From assembly GCF_900182635.1 (NCBI RefSeq), contig NZ_FXTD01000010.1:79902-143901 (forward strand): a DNA stretch of 64,000 bases, written 5' to 3'. Below the pieces are notes generated by a model. That model ran no database searches. It had not been told where the DNA came from and worked only from the letters and a program-made list of their open reading frames with translations. Positions within the stretch are counted from its first letter, which is position 1. The number at the start of each line of letters is the position of its first letter. Positions 32,491 to 41,769 of the stretch are shown here, piece after piece. Source of the DNA: Halorubrum cibi (GTDB lineage Archaea; Halobacteriota; Halobacteria; Halobacteriales; Haloferacaceae). The position numbers were made by a program, and so were the translations under genes.

Positions 32491-33624
32491 CTACTCGACC
32501 GAGACCCACTCGCCGCGCTCGTCGGAGCGTTCGATCGCATCGAGGGTTCGCTGGACGCGGTAGCCGTCCTCGAACGACGGCGAGAACTCGCCGCCCTCGG
32601 CGACCGCCGAGAGGAACTCGTAGTTCTCGTGAACGAACGTGTGCTCCCAGCCGAGGACGTGACCCGGCGGCCACCAGTGATCGACGTACGGGTCCGACTC
32701 GTCGGTGACGAGCACCGTCTCGTAGCCGCGGTCGCCCTCGCGGAGCACCTCGAGCTCGTTCAGTCGCTCGAGCGAGAACCGCAGGCTCCCCTTCGATCCG
32801 TGGACCTCGATCGTGTGGTCGTTCTTGTGGCCGGTCGCGAACCGCGACGTCTCGAAGGTGCCCATCGCGCCGGATTCGTAGGCGACCTGCGCCGAGAACG
32901 CGTCGTCGACGGTCACGTCGCGGTACTCCTCGACCTCGCCATCGTCGTCGAGGACGGGGCGCTCCTCGACGAACGTCTCGAGGTGTCCGGAGACGCGGTC
33001 GATCCCGCCGACGGCGTTGCCGACCAGGAACCCCGCGAGGTCGATCGAGTGTGCGCCCAGGTCGCCGAGCGCCCCGGAGCCGGCGAGGTCGGCGTCCATC
33101 CGCCACGCCCAGGGCGCGTCGGGGTCGACGAGCCAGTCCTGGAGGTACCGCCCGCGGACGTGCCGTATCTCGCCGATCTCGCCGTCCGCGATCAGGTTCC
33201 GCGCGTGCTGGATCGCCGGGACGAACCGGTAGTTGAACGCGCAGCCGGAGGGGACGTCGGCGTCGGCTGCCGCCTCGCGCATCCGCTCGGCACCCTCGAG
33301 AGTGGGCGCGAGCGGCTTCTCACAGAGAACGGGGACGCCCGCCTCCAGAGCGGCGACCGAGGGATCGACGTGGACGTGGTTCGGCCCGAGGTTGTAGAAG
33401 ACGTCGACCGCCTCGATGGCGTCGGCCCAGTCGGTCTCGGTGTGAGAGAAGCCGAACCGATCGGCCGCCTCTGCGAGCGCCTCCTCGTCGCGCCCGACGA
33501 GCGTGTGCCGCTCGATGGCGGGCGCGTCCGGGAAGAACATCGGGAGCCGCGCCATCGCGTTCGCGTGCGCGTTACCCATGAATCGATACCCCAGAACGCC
33601 GATCTTCAGTGGTTCGTCGGTCAT
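32491..33624 (-). CDS. Gfo/Idh/MocA-family sugar dehydrogenase
   Basis: 377 residues. N-terminal NAD(P) fold LKIGVLGYRFMGNAHANAMARL (about 6-27), then VLCEKPLAPTLEGAERM with the family EKP motif (about 103-120) and the C-terminal alpha/beta domain containing GALGDLGAHSIDLAGFLVG, where the usual GGG(A)xxDxGxHxxD substrate motif is recognisable. SFEDGYRVQRTLDAIERS closes the protein. It oxidises a sugar or inositol-type substrate. The start is the ATG at 33624; a longer frame upstream overlaps the partner gene. It is the second gene behind a sugar isomerase/epimerase, a frequent pair in carbohydrate catabolism. Confidence 0.92.
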   Translation of the reverse strand: MTDEPLKIGVLGYRFMGNAHANAMARLPMFFPDAPAIERHTLVGRDEEALAEAADRFGFSHTETDWADAIEAVDVFYNLGPNHVHVDPSVAALEAGVPVLCEKPLAPTLEGAERMREAAADADVPSGCAFNYRFVPAIQHARNLIADGEIGEIRHVRGRYLQDWLVDPDAPWAWRMDADLAGSGALGDLGAHSIDLAGFLVGNAVGGIDRVSGHLETFVEERPVLDDDGEVEEYRDVTVDDAFSAQVAYESGAMGTFETSRFATGHKNDHTIEVHGSKGSLRFSLERLNELEVLREGDRGYETVLVTDESDPYVDHWWPPGHVLGWEHTFVHENYEFLSAVAEGGEFSPSFEDGYRVQRTLDAIERSDERGEWVSVE

Positions 33625-33680
33625 CGTTGTCGTGTTCCGTGTGTTCCGCGTCGAGCCGGCGTTGACGCCGGCTCGCTTCT

Positions 33681-34652
33681 TCACTCCGCCCAGTACGCGT
33701 CGCCCGGCCGCGTCTCGAAGACGGCCCGCGAGAGAACGTCGACGGCCTTTTCGAGTCCCTCGCTCGGGGACGTGAGCGAGTCCTCGTGTTCGATCGAGAG
33801 CGCGCCCTCGTAGCCGACCATCCGGAGCGTCGAGACGACGTCCTTCCAATGGGACTCGCCGTGGCCGTAGCCGATCGAGCGGAACAGCCACGAGCGGTCG
33901 GGCTCCTCGGTGTAATCGGTGGTGTCGAGAACGCCCTTCACGCGGGCGTTCGACTCGTACACCTTCGTGTCCTTGGCGTGGACGTGGTGGATGGCGTCGT
34001 GCTCGCCGAGGAAGCGAATCGCCTCCGTCACGTCGATCCCCTGCCAGTAGAGGTGTGAGGGGTCGAAGTTCGCGCCCACGCGCTCGTTCGTCGCCTCCCG
34101 GAGCGCGAGCATCCCGGTCGGCTCGTAGACGAGCATGTTCGGGTGCATCTCGATGGCGATGTCGACGCCGTGGTGGTCGGCGTGTTCGGCGAGGTCGCTC
34201 CAGTAGGGGATCGCGACCTCGTCCCACTGGTACTCGTGGGCCTCGGCGTGTTCGGTCGGCCACGGGGCGGTGACCCAGTTGGGCGTCGAGTCGCCGGGCG
34301 CGCCCGCGGGCAATCCGGAGAAGCAGGTGACGGTGTCGACGCCGAGCAGGTCGGCCAGCTCGATCGCCTCGCGCAGCTCCCGGTCCGCCTCCGCGGCGCG
34401 GTCCTCGTCGGGGTGAAGCGGGTTGTTGTGGGTCGCCAACGCGGAGACGCGCAGGTCGTGCTCGTCGAGCAGGTCGGAGAGTCCCGCCCGCTTCGACTCG
34501 TCAGCGAGGTACGCCTCGCGGTCGACGTGGTCCTCGCCGGGGAAGCCGCCGACGCCGAGTTCGACCGCGTCGACGCCGAGTCCCGAGAGGTACGCGAACG
34601 CGTCCTCGATCGATTCCTCACCGAGCGGAACGGTCAGTACGCCGATGTCCAT
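33681..34652 (-). CDS. Sugar phosphate isomerase/epimerase (AP-endonuclease 2 fold)
   Basis: 323 residues, TIM barrel. Begins MDIGVLTVPLGEESIEDAFAYLSGLGVDAVELGVGGFPG, with the barrel strands SALATHNNPLHPD, DTVTCFSGLPAG, DIAIEMHPNMLVY, VGANFDPSHLYWQGID and HHVHAKDTKVY. Metal ligands are the Glu in IEMHP, Asp/His in DPSHL, His in HVHAKD and the final Glu in LSIEHED. Such enzymes isomerise or epimerise keto sugars or inosose. 56 bp separate it from the Gfo/Idh dehydrogenase gene downstream; the two probably work in one sugar pathway. Confidence 0.92.
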   Translation of the reverse strand: MDIGVLTVPLGEESIEDAFAYLSGLGVDAVELGVGGFPGEDHVDREAYLADESKRAGLSDLLDEHDLRVSALATHNNPLHPDEDRAAEADRELREAIELADLLGVDTVTCFSGLPAGAPGDSTPNWVTAPWPTEHAEAHEYQWDEVAIPYWSDLAEHADHHGVDIAIEMHPNMLVYEPTGMLALREATNERVGANFDPSHLYWQGIDVTEAIRFLGEHDAIHHVHAKDTKVYESNARVKGVLDTTDYTEEPDRSWLFRSIGYGHGESHWKDVVSTLRMVGYEGALSIEHEDSLTSPSEGLEKAVDVLSRAVFETRPGDAYWAE

Positions 34653-34739
34653 GCGTGTGAATCTAACTACATCCCGAATAAACCTTTAGGATACGGTCAG
34701 CCCGTCGACGCCGACGCTCTGGGATCGAACCACATGAGG

Positions 34740-34745
34740 TTTTAA
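34740..34745 (+). promoter_or_regulatory. TATA box of the PspA-like gene
   Basis: TTTTAA, 24-29 bp before the ATG at 34769, favouring that start over the in-frame ATG at 34760. Confidence 0.45.
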
Positions 34746-34768
34746 CGGATGGAGCGTGTATGACGCCC

Positions 34769-35677
34769 ATGGGAATCCTCTCGCGCGCCTCCTACGTCAT
34801 CCGCTCCAAGGTGAACGCCCTCCTCAATCGGGCCGAGGACCCGACGGAATCGCTCGACTACTCCTACGAACAGATGCGCGACGAACTTCAGGACGTCAAA
34901 CAGGGGATCGCGGACCTCACGACCCAGAAGAAGCGCCTGGAGATCCAGAAGCGCAAGCTCGAGGAGAACGTCGAGAAGCACAACCGACAGGCTCGGGAGG
35001 CGGTCCAGCAGGACCGCGACGACCTCGCGCGGAAGGCCTTAGAGAAGAAGAAGTCGAAGATGACTCAGATCGAGGAGCTGGAGGGACAGATCGCGAAGCT
35101 GAACGACACCCAGGATCAGCTCGTCGAGAAGAAGAACAAGCTCCAGAACCGCATCGAAGAGTTCCGCACGAAGAAGGAGACGATGAAGGCCCGCTACGAG
35201 GCGGCGGAGGCCTCCTCGCGCGTCTCCGAGGCGATGACCGGCGTCGGCGACGAGATGGAGGACGTGAGCCGTTCGATCGAGCGCGCCGAGGAGCGCACCG
35301 AGGAGATGGAGGCGCGCTCGGAGGCGATGGACGAGCTCGAGGAGACCGGCGCGTTCGAGGACGCGCTCTCCGATAAGGACAACATCGACCGTGAGCTCGA
35401 CGAGCTCTCGACGAACAGCGAGGTCGACGCCGAACTCGAGACGCTCAAGGGCGAGCTCGGGAAGTCGGACGCCTCGAGCGGGGACGTGAACGGCGCGACC
35501 GAGAGCACGGACGAGGAGATCGACGCCGAGCTCGACGACCTCCAGGCGGACGTCGACGGCGCAGACCTCGAGGCGGACCTCTCGGACGACGACGTGGAGG
35601 TCGACCTCGAGGAGGACGTCGAGACCGACGTGGAACTCGAGGAGTCCGAGGTCGACGCCGACGAACAGCGGAGCTGA
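34769..35677 (+). CDS. PspA/IM30 (Vipp1)-like membrane stress protein
   Basis: 302 residues, almost all alpha-helical coiled coil. The start MGILSRASYVIRSKVNALLNRAEDPTESLDYSYEQMRDELQDVKQGIADL is the amphipathic helix and first hairpin of PspA/IM30. Long Glu/Lys/Arg heptads then run to about 190 (KKRLEIQKRKLEENVEKHNRQAREA; QIAKLNDTQDQLVEKKNKLQNRI). The last ~100 residues are an acidic, Asp/Glu/Leu-rich tail longer than in bacteria. PspA proteins coat and stabilise the membrane as ESCRT-III-like polymers. An in-frame ATG nine bases earlier is possible. Confidence 0.9.
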   Translation: MGILSRASYVIRSKVNALLNRAEDPTESLDYSYEQMRDELQDVKQGIADLTTQKKRLEIQKRKLEENVEKHNRQAREAVQQDRDDLARKALEKKKSKMTQIEELEGQIAKLNDTQDQLVEKKNKLQNRIEEFRTKKETMKARYEAAEASSRVSEAMTGVGDEMEDVSRSIERAEERTEEMEARSEAMDELEETGAFEDALSDKDNIDRELDELSTNSEVDAELETLKGELGKSDASSGDVNGATESTDEEIDAELDDLQADVDGADLEADLSDDDVEVDLEEDVETDVELEESEVDADEQRS

Positions 35678-35710
35678 GGACGCTTTTCCGAATCGTCTCT
35701 CCCCGCCGAC

Positions 35711-36652
35711 TCACCCGTGGGTGTACCCGCGATCCGGGAGCGAGTCGCCGTCGACGGTCACGCCCTCGTCCGCCTCACGAACCGTTCCAACCCTGACGAG
35801 CCCGGCCGGACACGCCTCGCGAGCCCGGTCGAGGGTCGGCTCCGGCACGGTACACACGAGCTCGAAGTCCTCGCCGAAGTGTGCGGCGAGCTCGAACCGT
35901 TCCCCCTCGTCGGCCACGTCGTCGACGGCGAGGTGGACGGGGACCGCGTCGCTCTCGAGTGCGAATCCGACTCCGCTCGCCTCCGCGAGCTGGTGGAGCG
36001 AGCGCGCGAGCCCGTCCGAGGAGTCCATCATCGCCGTCGCGCTCCCCGCGAGCGCGCGGCCGTCCGCGACCCGCGGCGTGAACCGGAAGAGGTCGTTCGC
36101 ACGCTCGAGGGCGTCGTCGGTTCCTCGCTCGAAGAGCCGGAGCGCCGCCGCCGACCGTCCCCACTCGCCGGTGACACAGAGCGCCTCGCCCGGCGACGCA
36201 CCTGACCGGGTGACCGCGCCGGAGGCCTCGGGAGAGCCGGAAGCGGAAGCGTCGGAGTCGTCGCGGGCGGCGTCATCGACGACGCTCCCGATGGCGGTCG
36301 TCGCGGTCGTGAACTCCGGGTGCGTGTCGAGGTCACCGCCGACGTACTCGGCGTCGACCGCCGCACAGACGTCGACCGCGCCGGCGATGAACTCGTCGAG
36401 ATCGTCGGGGTCGAACGCCTCGTCCGCGTACACCGCCACTGCGGCGGTCGCCTCCGCACCCATCGCCGCCACGTCCGAGAGCGACGCGCCGACCGCGCGC
36501 CAGCCGGCGGTGTAGCGGGTCGTCCCCGGCGGGAAGTCGGTCCGCTCGTGGAGCATGTCCGTGGTGATAACGGTGCCGTCCACGACGGCGGCGTCGTCGC
36601 CGGCGCGGGGGAGGTCGGCCGCGAGTCTCCGGAGGGCGTCGCGCTCGTTCAC
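35711..36652 (-). CDS. thiL: Thiamine-monophosphate kinase
   Basis: 313 residues from the GTG at 36652. PurM/ThiL fold: N-terminal LPRAGDDAAVVDGTVITTDMLHERTDFP (about 16-43, with the GDDAA metal/ATP motif), AVGASLSDVAAMGAEATAAV, GGDLDTHPEFTTATTAIG, then MMDSSDGLARSLHQLAEASGVGFAL, HFGEDFELVCTVPEP and GLVRVGTV. It phosphorylates thiamine monophosphate to the diphosphate cofactor. A Ser/Ala/Asp-rich insert at about 133-155 is a haloarchaeal-type loop. Convergent with the PspA-like gene, divergent from the DHH gene. Confidence 0.92.
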   Translation of the reverse strand: MNERDALRRLAADLPRAGDDAAVVDGTVITTDMLHERTDFPPGTTRYTAGWRAVGASLSDVAAMGAEATAAVAVYADEAFDPDDLDEFIAGAVDVCAAVDAEYVGGDLDTHPEFTTATTAIGSVVDDAARDDSDASASGSPEASGAVTRSGASPGEALCVTGEWGRSAAALRLFERGTDDALERANDLFRFTPRVADGRALAGSATAMMDSSDGLARSLHQLAEASGVGFALESDAVPVHLAVDDVADEGERFELAAHFGEDFELVCTVPEPTLDRAREACPAGLVRVGTVREADEGVTVDGDSLPDRGYTHG

Positions 36653-36781
36653 GCTCCCCGAACGGGCCGGCGAGGGGTTAGATGGTTCGGTCGCCGGCGC
36701 GGGACGACGCCGACGCATGCGACGAGGTGACGGATCGACACGGAGCGGCGGAGTTTTCCCGCTGCCGCCCGGCCTGCGGGT

Positions 36782-38095
36782 ATGGACGACGACCTCATCG
36801 ACCAGGCCGGGACCTCGCTGTCTCGGTACACTAAGCTCCCCGGCACGGGGTTCTTCTATCCCGACTCGCTCGACGACGAACGTGCGGAGCGCCGCGCTCG
36901 CGAGACCATCGAGGACAGCGAGGCCGTCGTGATCGCCGACGGCGACGCCGACGGTCTCGCCTGCGCGGCGATGGTCCGCGAGGCCCACGACGCCGCCCTC
37001 GACGTGGCCGACTTCGAGGCCGACATCGCGGAGCGCAGCGCCGAGGACGACGAGACCGAGACGGAGGAGAATGTCGAACACGACGGCGACGACGGCGATG
37101 ACGGCAGCGACGACGTCGACAGCGACGACGCCGACGACCCCACGGCGGACGCCCACGCGCAGTCGCCGGTGGGGCTGGTTTCCGCCGGGCCGTACTCGCT
37201 CGACACCGCCCTCGAGCGCGTCGTCGCGTACGCGGACGACGGGATCGACCTCTACGTCTGTGACCTGTGTCCCGACGAGTTCGAGCCGATCGCGGACGTG
37301 CTGGACGCGCTCTCGGAGTCGTGTGCGTCGATCCGGTGGTTCGACCACCACCAGTGGGACGACGCGGTCGCGGCGGCGGTCCGCGAGCGGGGCGTCGACC
37401 TCGTCGTCGGCGAGTCCGACGAGGAGTGTACGGCCGACGTGACCCTCCGGTCGCTGGAGCACGACTTCGAGGACCGGTGGACCGAACTCGCCGCCGTGAC
37501 CCGCGATCACGACCTCTGGATCAAGGACGACCCGCGGTCGGACGACTTAGCCGACTACTCCTACTGGTCGGGGGGTGAGGAGTACGCGACCGTGATCGGC
37601 GCGTACGGCGCGGACCTCCCCGAGGTCGTCCGCGAGTACGTCGAGTCGCGCCGGGTCGAGAAGGCCGCGCGGATCGACGCCGCCGTCGACCGCGCCGCCG
37701 TCCACGAGGTCGGCGACTGGCGCGTCGCGGTGACGTACGGTCGGTGTTCACAGAACGAGGTCGCCGAGGCGCTACGCGAGCGGGGAGCCGACGCCGCCGT
37801 GATCGTCAAGCCGGCGGGGTCGGCGTCGATCCGCGGCTCCGAGGACTTCCGGCACGCCCACGAGGTCGCCGGGAGGGTCAACGGCGGCGGCCACCCCCAG
37901 GCCGCGGGGTGTAAACCCGACATCTACGACGACATGCTGGATTACGCCCACCACTGGACGACGGAGGGACAGGCGTGTAAACGCGTGATCCTCGCGGCCT
38001 TCGAGGCCGTCGCGGAGGAGGTTGAGGCGGGCGAAGCCGAGGAGGCCGACGAGGCCGGCGAGGCAGACGAGTCGGTCGCTGACGACGACCAGTAG
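36782..38095 (+). CDS. DHH/DHHA1 phosphoesterase with acidic insert
   Basis: 437 residues. DHH motifs: VVIADGDADGLACAAMV at 49-65 and a WFDHHQWDD signature at about 195; the DHHA1 part has GADAAVIVKPAGSASIRG and NGGGHPQAAGCKPD. This is the RecJ/NrnA-type manganese phosphoesterase fold, acting on single-stranded DNA or small nucleotides. A run of about 45 acidic residues (roughly 86-130, Asp/Glu/Gly) splits the DHH domain, and another acidic stretch ends the protein. These are likely solvent-exposed salt adaptations. Substrate not determinable. Confidence 0.88.
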   Translation: MDDDLIDQAGTSLSRYTKLPGTGFFYPDSLDDERAERRARETIEDSEAVVIADGDADGLACAAMVREAHDAALDVADFEADIAERSAEDDETETEENVEHDGDDGDDGSDDVDSDDADDPTADAHAQSPVGLVSAGPYSLDTALERVVAYADDGIDLYVCDLCPDEFEPIADVLDALSESCASIRWFDHHQWDDAVAAAVRERGVDLVVGESDEECTADVTLRSLEHDFEDRWTELAAVTRDHDLWIKDDPRSDDLADYSYWSGGEEYATVIGAYGADLPEVVREYVESRRVEKAARIDAAVDRAAVHEVGDWRVAVTYGRCSQNEVAEALRERGADAAVIVKPAGSASIRGSEDFRHAHEVAGRVNGGGHPQAAGCKPDIYDDMLDYAHHWTTEGQACKRVILAAFEAVAEEVEAGEAEEADEAGEADESVADDDQ

Positions 38096-38137
38096 GGCGA
38101 CGAGAAACTCGCGCTGCGTGGACTCGCGGAACGTCGC

Positions 38138-39049
38138 CTACGACGAGGACGGCGACATCGAGATGTTGAGGCTCTTCTGGACCAGCTGGGTGAACGCCAT
38201 CGAGCAGAGGAAGTACCAGACGATCCACATCTGGATGGGGCCGACGAGGCCGGCGTCCCACGTGACCGTGCCGGCGAGCGGGACGACGAGCTCCTGGGCG
38301 GCGATCGCGGGGTATGCGGGGTCGGAGCCGCGGTAGCCGATGACCCAGAACATCCAGAGGAACGCCGGGATGGTCAGGAACATGATCCACACCATCGGGC
38401 GGAACTGCTCTTTGAACATCCCGAGCTGGTCGCCCATCGCGTCCATCTGCTCCTCCTGGATCGCGTCGAGCGCCTCCTGGTCGTCGCGCTCTTTGGCCTC
38501 CTTGCGACGCTCCTGGATGTCCTTCATCCGGTCCTGGTACTGGCTCATCTTCTCCATGTCCATCAGCCCCGCCCGCAACAGCGTGGAGTAGAGGCCCGTC
38601 CCCAACGCGATCACCATGATGATGACGTAGAAGGGGACGAGCTCGATCAGCGGCCCCAACACCAGGTCGATCGCGCCGGCGATGACGTTCCGGACGGGCG
38701 GGACGGCGTAGCCGACGAACGCGCCGACGGTCGCCAGCGCCGCCAGCTTGTCCCACTTCGTCCACGAGGTGGTCTCGGGTGTCTCGACGTCGCCGCCGCC
38801 TCCGGAACTGCCGTCGTCGGACAGTCCCGCCTCGATCCCTTCGCGATCGGCGAGCGCGAACCCGGTCTCGCCGTCGACGAGAACCTCCTTCTCGATGAGC
38901 CGTCCCCACTGCCCGCTCGTGATCTCGTCGCGGACGTCGACCCACTGGACCTCCCCGTCGGTGGCTCGGTCGAGGACCGTTTCGAGCGCGTCCCGCATCT
39001 CGCCGTCCTCGGTGACGAGCGAGCGGACCCGCCGTTCGACCTTACTCAT
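38138..39049 (-). CDS. DUF106 / EMC3-YidC-like membrane insertase
   Basis: 303 residues. The N-terminal ~100 residues are soluble and charged. Then come a helix KLAALATVGAFVGYAVPPV (about 99-117), a second helix FYVIIMVIALGTGLYSTLLRAGLMD (about 139-163), a charged coiled-coil MEKMSQYQDRMKDIQERRKEAKERDD, PMVWIMFLTIPAFLWMFWVIG, and a final helix IQMWIVWYFLCSMAFTQLVQ. That topology is the archaeal Oxa1/YidC/EMC3 superfamily (DUF106), which inserts membrane proteins. A TATA-like element near 39074 on the minus strand supports the start at 39049. Confidence 0.9.
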   Translation of the reverse strand: MSKVERRVRSLVTEDGEMRDALETVLDRATDGEVQWVDVRDEITSGQWGRLIEKEVLVDGETGFALADREGIEAGLSDDGSSGGGGDVETPETTSWTKWDKLAALATVGAFVGYAVPPVRNVIAGAIDLVLGPLIELVPFYVIIMVIALGTGLYSTLLRAGLMDMEKMSQYQDRMKDIQERRKEAKERDDQEALDAIQEEQMDAMGDQLGMFKEQFRPMVWIMFLTIPAFLWMFWVIGYRGSDPAYPAIAAQELVVPLAGTVTWDAGLVGPIQMWIVWYFLCSMAFTQLVQKSLNISMSPSSS

Positions 39050-39171
39050 TATCGGGCGGTTAGCGGTCGACGGTTAAGAACCTTGTAGGATCGTCGTCGC
39101 GGATCGGCGAGGGCTATCGCCCTACGACGACCGCGACGAAGGCGGCGACCGCTCCGTGACGACCCGGCCGG

Positions 39172-39795
39172 TCACTCCTCGACGACGTCGCTGATCCGAT
39201 CGAAGACCTCGTCGGGGGTCGCCTCACCGTCGACCTCCTCGAGGACGCCCTCCGCGCGGAAGTGCTCGATCACGGGCTCGGTGTTCTCGGCGAACACCTC
39301 GAGTCGCTCGCGCGCGGTCTCCTCGGTGTCGTCCTCGCGCTGGATAAGCTCGCCGCCACACTCGTCGCAGACTCCGGCCTCCTCGGGGGGCTGGAAGTCG
39401 ACGTGGTAGTTCGCGCCGCACTCGGTACACACTCTGCGGCCGGTGAGTCGGTCGACGAGGACCTCGTCGTCGACGTCGAGGAGGACGACGGCGTCGAGCT
39501 CCGTGATCTGCGAGAGGTACTCGGCCTGCTCGAGGTTCCGCGGGTAGCCGTCGAGCACGAACCCGTCGGCGTCCGCCAGGGCGGCCTTCACGATCTCGTT
39601 GACGACCGGGTCCGGGACGAGTTCGCCCGCCTCCATGAACGATCGGGGCGTCCCGTACTCCGTCTCCATGTCCTTGTTCGCCCGGAGCGCGTCGCCGGTG
39701 GTGACGTGATCGACTCCGTACTCCTCGGCGAGTTTCGCGCTCTGTGTCCCCTTGCCGGCGCCCGGCGCGCCCAGAAGCAGGATCCGGTGGCTCAT
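39172..39795 (-). CDS. adk: Adenylate kinase
   Basis: 207 residues. P-loop [14 protein letters not shown] at 8-21, [15 protein letters not shown], the NMP-binding [18 protein letters not shown], and RLTGRRVC leading into a zinc-type LID with two CxxC pairs (CTECG and CDECGG). It interconverts ATP, AMP and ADP. The four-Cys LID is the zinc-binding form typical of long bacterial-type adenylate kinases. ATG at 39795; no longer start is sensible. Confidence 0.95.
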   Translation of the reverse strand: MSHRILLLGAPGAGKGTQSAKLAEEYGVDHVTTGDALRANKDMETEYGTPRSFMEAGELVPDPVVNEIVKAALADADGFVLDGYPRNLEQAEYLSQITELDAVVLLDVDDEVLVDRLTGRRVCTECGANYHVDFQPPEEAGVCDECGGELIQREDDTEETARERLEVFAENTEPVIEHFRAEGVLEEVDGEATPDEVFDRISDVVEE

Positions 39796-39826
39796 ACCGA
39801 GGCGGTCACTCCGCGCGCATAAAGCC

Positions 39827-39898
39827 TTGAAGATCCGCGCCGGTCACCACTTGAAGGACCGAGTCGGTCATCGCTTGAAGAACCGGGCCGGTCACTCG
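39827..39898. repeat. Three 24-bp tandem repeats between adk and endonuclease V
   Basis: Units 39827-39850, 39851-39874 and 39875-39898, each beginning TTGAAGA or TTGAAGG and containing CCGNGNCGGTCA. They differ from each other at several positions, so the tandem is not very recent. The last unit runs 7 bp into the stop end of the endonuclease V gene. Confidence 0.6.
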
Positions 39899-40812
39899 TC
39901 GCCGCCGAGCCGCCGTTTCACTCGGTCCGCGTGCGCATCCGCGAGGCGGGTCGGCTCCGGCAGCTTGTAGCCGGCACACAGCGCCGCGACGAGGTCGACG
40001 GCGGTCTCCGGTGAAACCCGGTGACCCGGACTCACGTACAGGGGATTCACCCGGCGACTGTTCGGGTACTGTCGAGACTGGTACGCGTGCCCGACGACGG
40101 GCAGGTCGGTCCCCGGCGGATCGGTCCCCACGTCGGCATCGTCGCCGGTCCGGTCCTCGTCGAGCCCGCCGACCCGCTCGACCGAGTCGTCGGCGCGGAT
40201 CGGGGTCGACCACCCCTCGGGCCGCTCTCCGACCGGCTCGTCGGGCTCGCCACAGAGGAGGCTCTTCGCGACGCCGACGCTCGGCAGGTCGCAGATCACG
40301 CCGATATGCGTCGCGATCCCGGCCTGCCGGAAGTGGATCCGCCCGGAGCCGTCACAGACGAGGAAGTCGGGCGCGACGGAGAGGTCCTCGAGCGCCGCGA
40401 GCATCGGTTCGCCCTCGCGGAACGCCAGGAGTCCCGGCACGTACGGGATCGAGAGCGGCGTGACCGCCTCCGCGTACTCGACCACGCGCCCGCCGCGGAA
40501 CGCGACCGCGGCCGACACCGCCTCGTCGCGCTCGGGACGGAACGCCTGGTCGACTCCGACGACGACCGGCGCATCGGGGTTGGCGTCGAGTTCCCCGAGA
40601 GCTTCGGTTCTCGCGGGCGGCAGGCCCGCGGAGAGGTCTGCGGGCTCGTCGAACGCGACGGCGTCGGGTCCGAAGCCGAGGTCGTCCACGAACGTCGCCG
40701 ACGCCGCCAACTCGCGCTGGAGCGACTCCATCTCCTTGCGCGACCGATCCGGATCGGGGAGGAACTCCGGTCGCGCGAGGGCGTCAGTGTCGATCCCCGC
40801 CGGCGGCGACAT
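39892..40812 (-). CDS. nfi: Endonuclease V (deoxyinosine 3' endonuclease)
   Basis: 306 residues. Family motifs: VVGVDQAFRP (catalytic Asp), IPYVPGLLAFREGEPMLAAL, DFLVCDGSGRIHFRQAGIATHIGVICDLPSVGVAKSLL (second catalytic Asp and Lys), and RRVNPLYVSPGHRVSPETAVDL. It nicks DNA near deaminated bases, especially inosine. An acidic insert of about 40 residues (EDRTGDDADVGTDPPG) interrupts the domain before VVGHAYQSRQYPNSRRV. The stop lies next to a 24-bp tandem repeat, and the start codon is adjacent to the rhomboid stop, so they form a transcription unit. Confidence 0.92.
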   Translation of the reverse strand: MSPPAGIDTDALARPEFLPDPDRSRKEMESLQRELAASATFVDDLGFGPDAVAFDEPADLSAGLPPARTEALGELDANPDAPVVVGVDQAFRPERDEAVSAAVAFRGGRVVEYAEAVTPLSIPYVPGLLAFREGEPMLAALEDLSVAPDFLVCDGSGRIHFRQAGIATHIGVICDLPSVGVAKSLLCGEPDEPVGERPEGWSTPIRADDSVERVGGLDEDRTGDDADVGTDPPGTDLPVVGHAYQSRQYPNSRRVNPLYVSPGHRVSPETAVDLVAALCAGYKLPEPTRLADAHADRVKRRLGGDE

Positions 40813-41769
40813 TCAGAACCGCCCGCCGGGGCCGCCCGGACCGCCGGGGCCACCCGGTCCGCGGACGCGGCCGCCGCCCATCGAGACCCCGCCGGGACCG
40901 CCCGCGCGGCTCGCGAGGTCCTCGTTGCGCGCGCCGAACGCGAGGCCGATCGCGAACCCGATCAGGTGGGCGACGTGGGCGATGCCGCCGACGCCGCCCG
41001 CGCCCGTCGATATCACGAGGAACGCGGAGATCAGCGCCACCCCCCACGTGAGGTACTTGAGCTTCATCGGGACCACGAAGAACAACAGGATCTCGAGGTT
41101 CGGCCGCCACACCGTCAACACGCCGAGGATCGCGAACGTCGCGCCACTGGCCCCGAGCACGCCCACGAGCCCGCCCGTTCCCAGCACGAACAGCACGTGG
41201 CCCAGCCCGGCGAGGACGCCCGAGACGAGGAAGAAGCCGAGGAACTTCCGCGAGCCGACCGCGCGCTCGACGAGCGGGCCGAAGAAGAACAGCACGATGC
41301 TGTTGCCGAGGATGTGGTACAGCCCGCCCCGCGAGTGCGAGAAGACGGAGGTGACCCACGTCCAGACGTTGCCCAGCGCGTCCGACCGCAGCACGAATAT
41401 CTGGCTGTGGGCCGCCTCGCCGAGCGTGAGCGTCACCGCCCACTGCGCCACGAAGGTGAGCCACATGAGCGCGAGCAGCACGTACGTGGCGTTCCCGCGG
41501 AAGTAGCCGAGCAGGCCGCCCGTTCCCGTCTCGCGTTCGATCCGCCGTTTCACCCGACCCGCGACGCCGTCGTCGGCATCGGCGCGGTTGCCGCCCTCGA
41601 CACCGTCGTCGAAGCCGCTGTCGAAGACGCCGCCGGGGTCGTTCCACTCGGCAAGCCCCGGACAGTCGTGGTTCTCCGGCAGGCGGTGGTCCGCACAGAA
41701 CGTCCGCCCACACCGTCGACACTGGTACGGGAGGTTCTCGTACTCCCCGCACTTCTCGCACGTCGCCAT
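40813..41769 (-). CDS. AN1 zinc finger-rhomboid intramembrane protease fusion
   Basis: 318 residues. N-terminal AN1-type finger with C4, C7, C17, C20, C25, H28, H34 and C36; an acidic linker follows, then six or so membrane helices. Rhomboid core: WTWVTSVFSHSRGGLYHILGN (H152, N156), the catalytic Ser208 in GVLGASGATFAILG, and catalytic His268 in HVAHLIGF. Glycine- and proline-rich low-complexity tail (GPGGPGGPGG). Cuts transmembrane proteins inside the lipid bilayer; the AN1 finger may recruit ubiquitin-like or other partners. Encoded immediately before endonuclease V. Confidence 0.92.
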   Translation of the reverse strand: MATCEKCGEYENLPYQCRRCGRTFCADHRLPENHDCPGLAEWNDPGGVFDSGFDDGVEGGNRADADDGVAGRVKRRIERETGTGGLLGYFRGNATYVLLALMWLTFVAQWAVTLTLGEAAHSQIFVLRSDALGNVWTWVTSVFSHSRGGLYHILGNSIVLFFFGPLVERAVGSRKFLGFFLVSGVLAGLGHVLFVLGTGGLVGVLGASGATFAILGVLTVWRPNLEILLFFVVPMKLKYLTWGVALISAFLVISTGAGGVGGIAHVAHLIGFAIGLAFGARNEDLASRAGGPGGVSMGGGRVRGPGGPGGPGGPGGRF

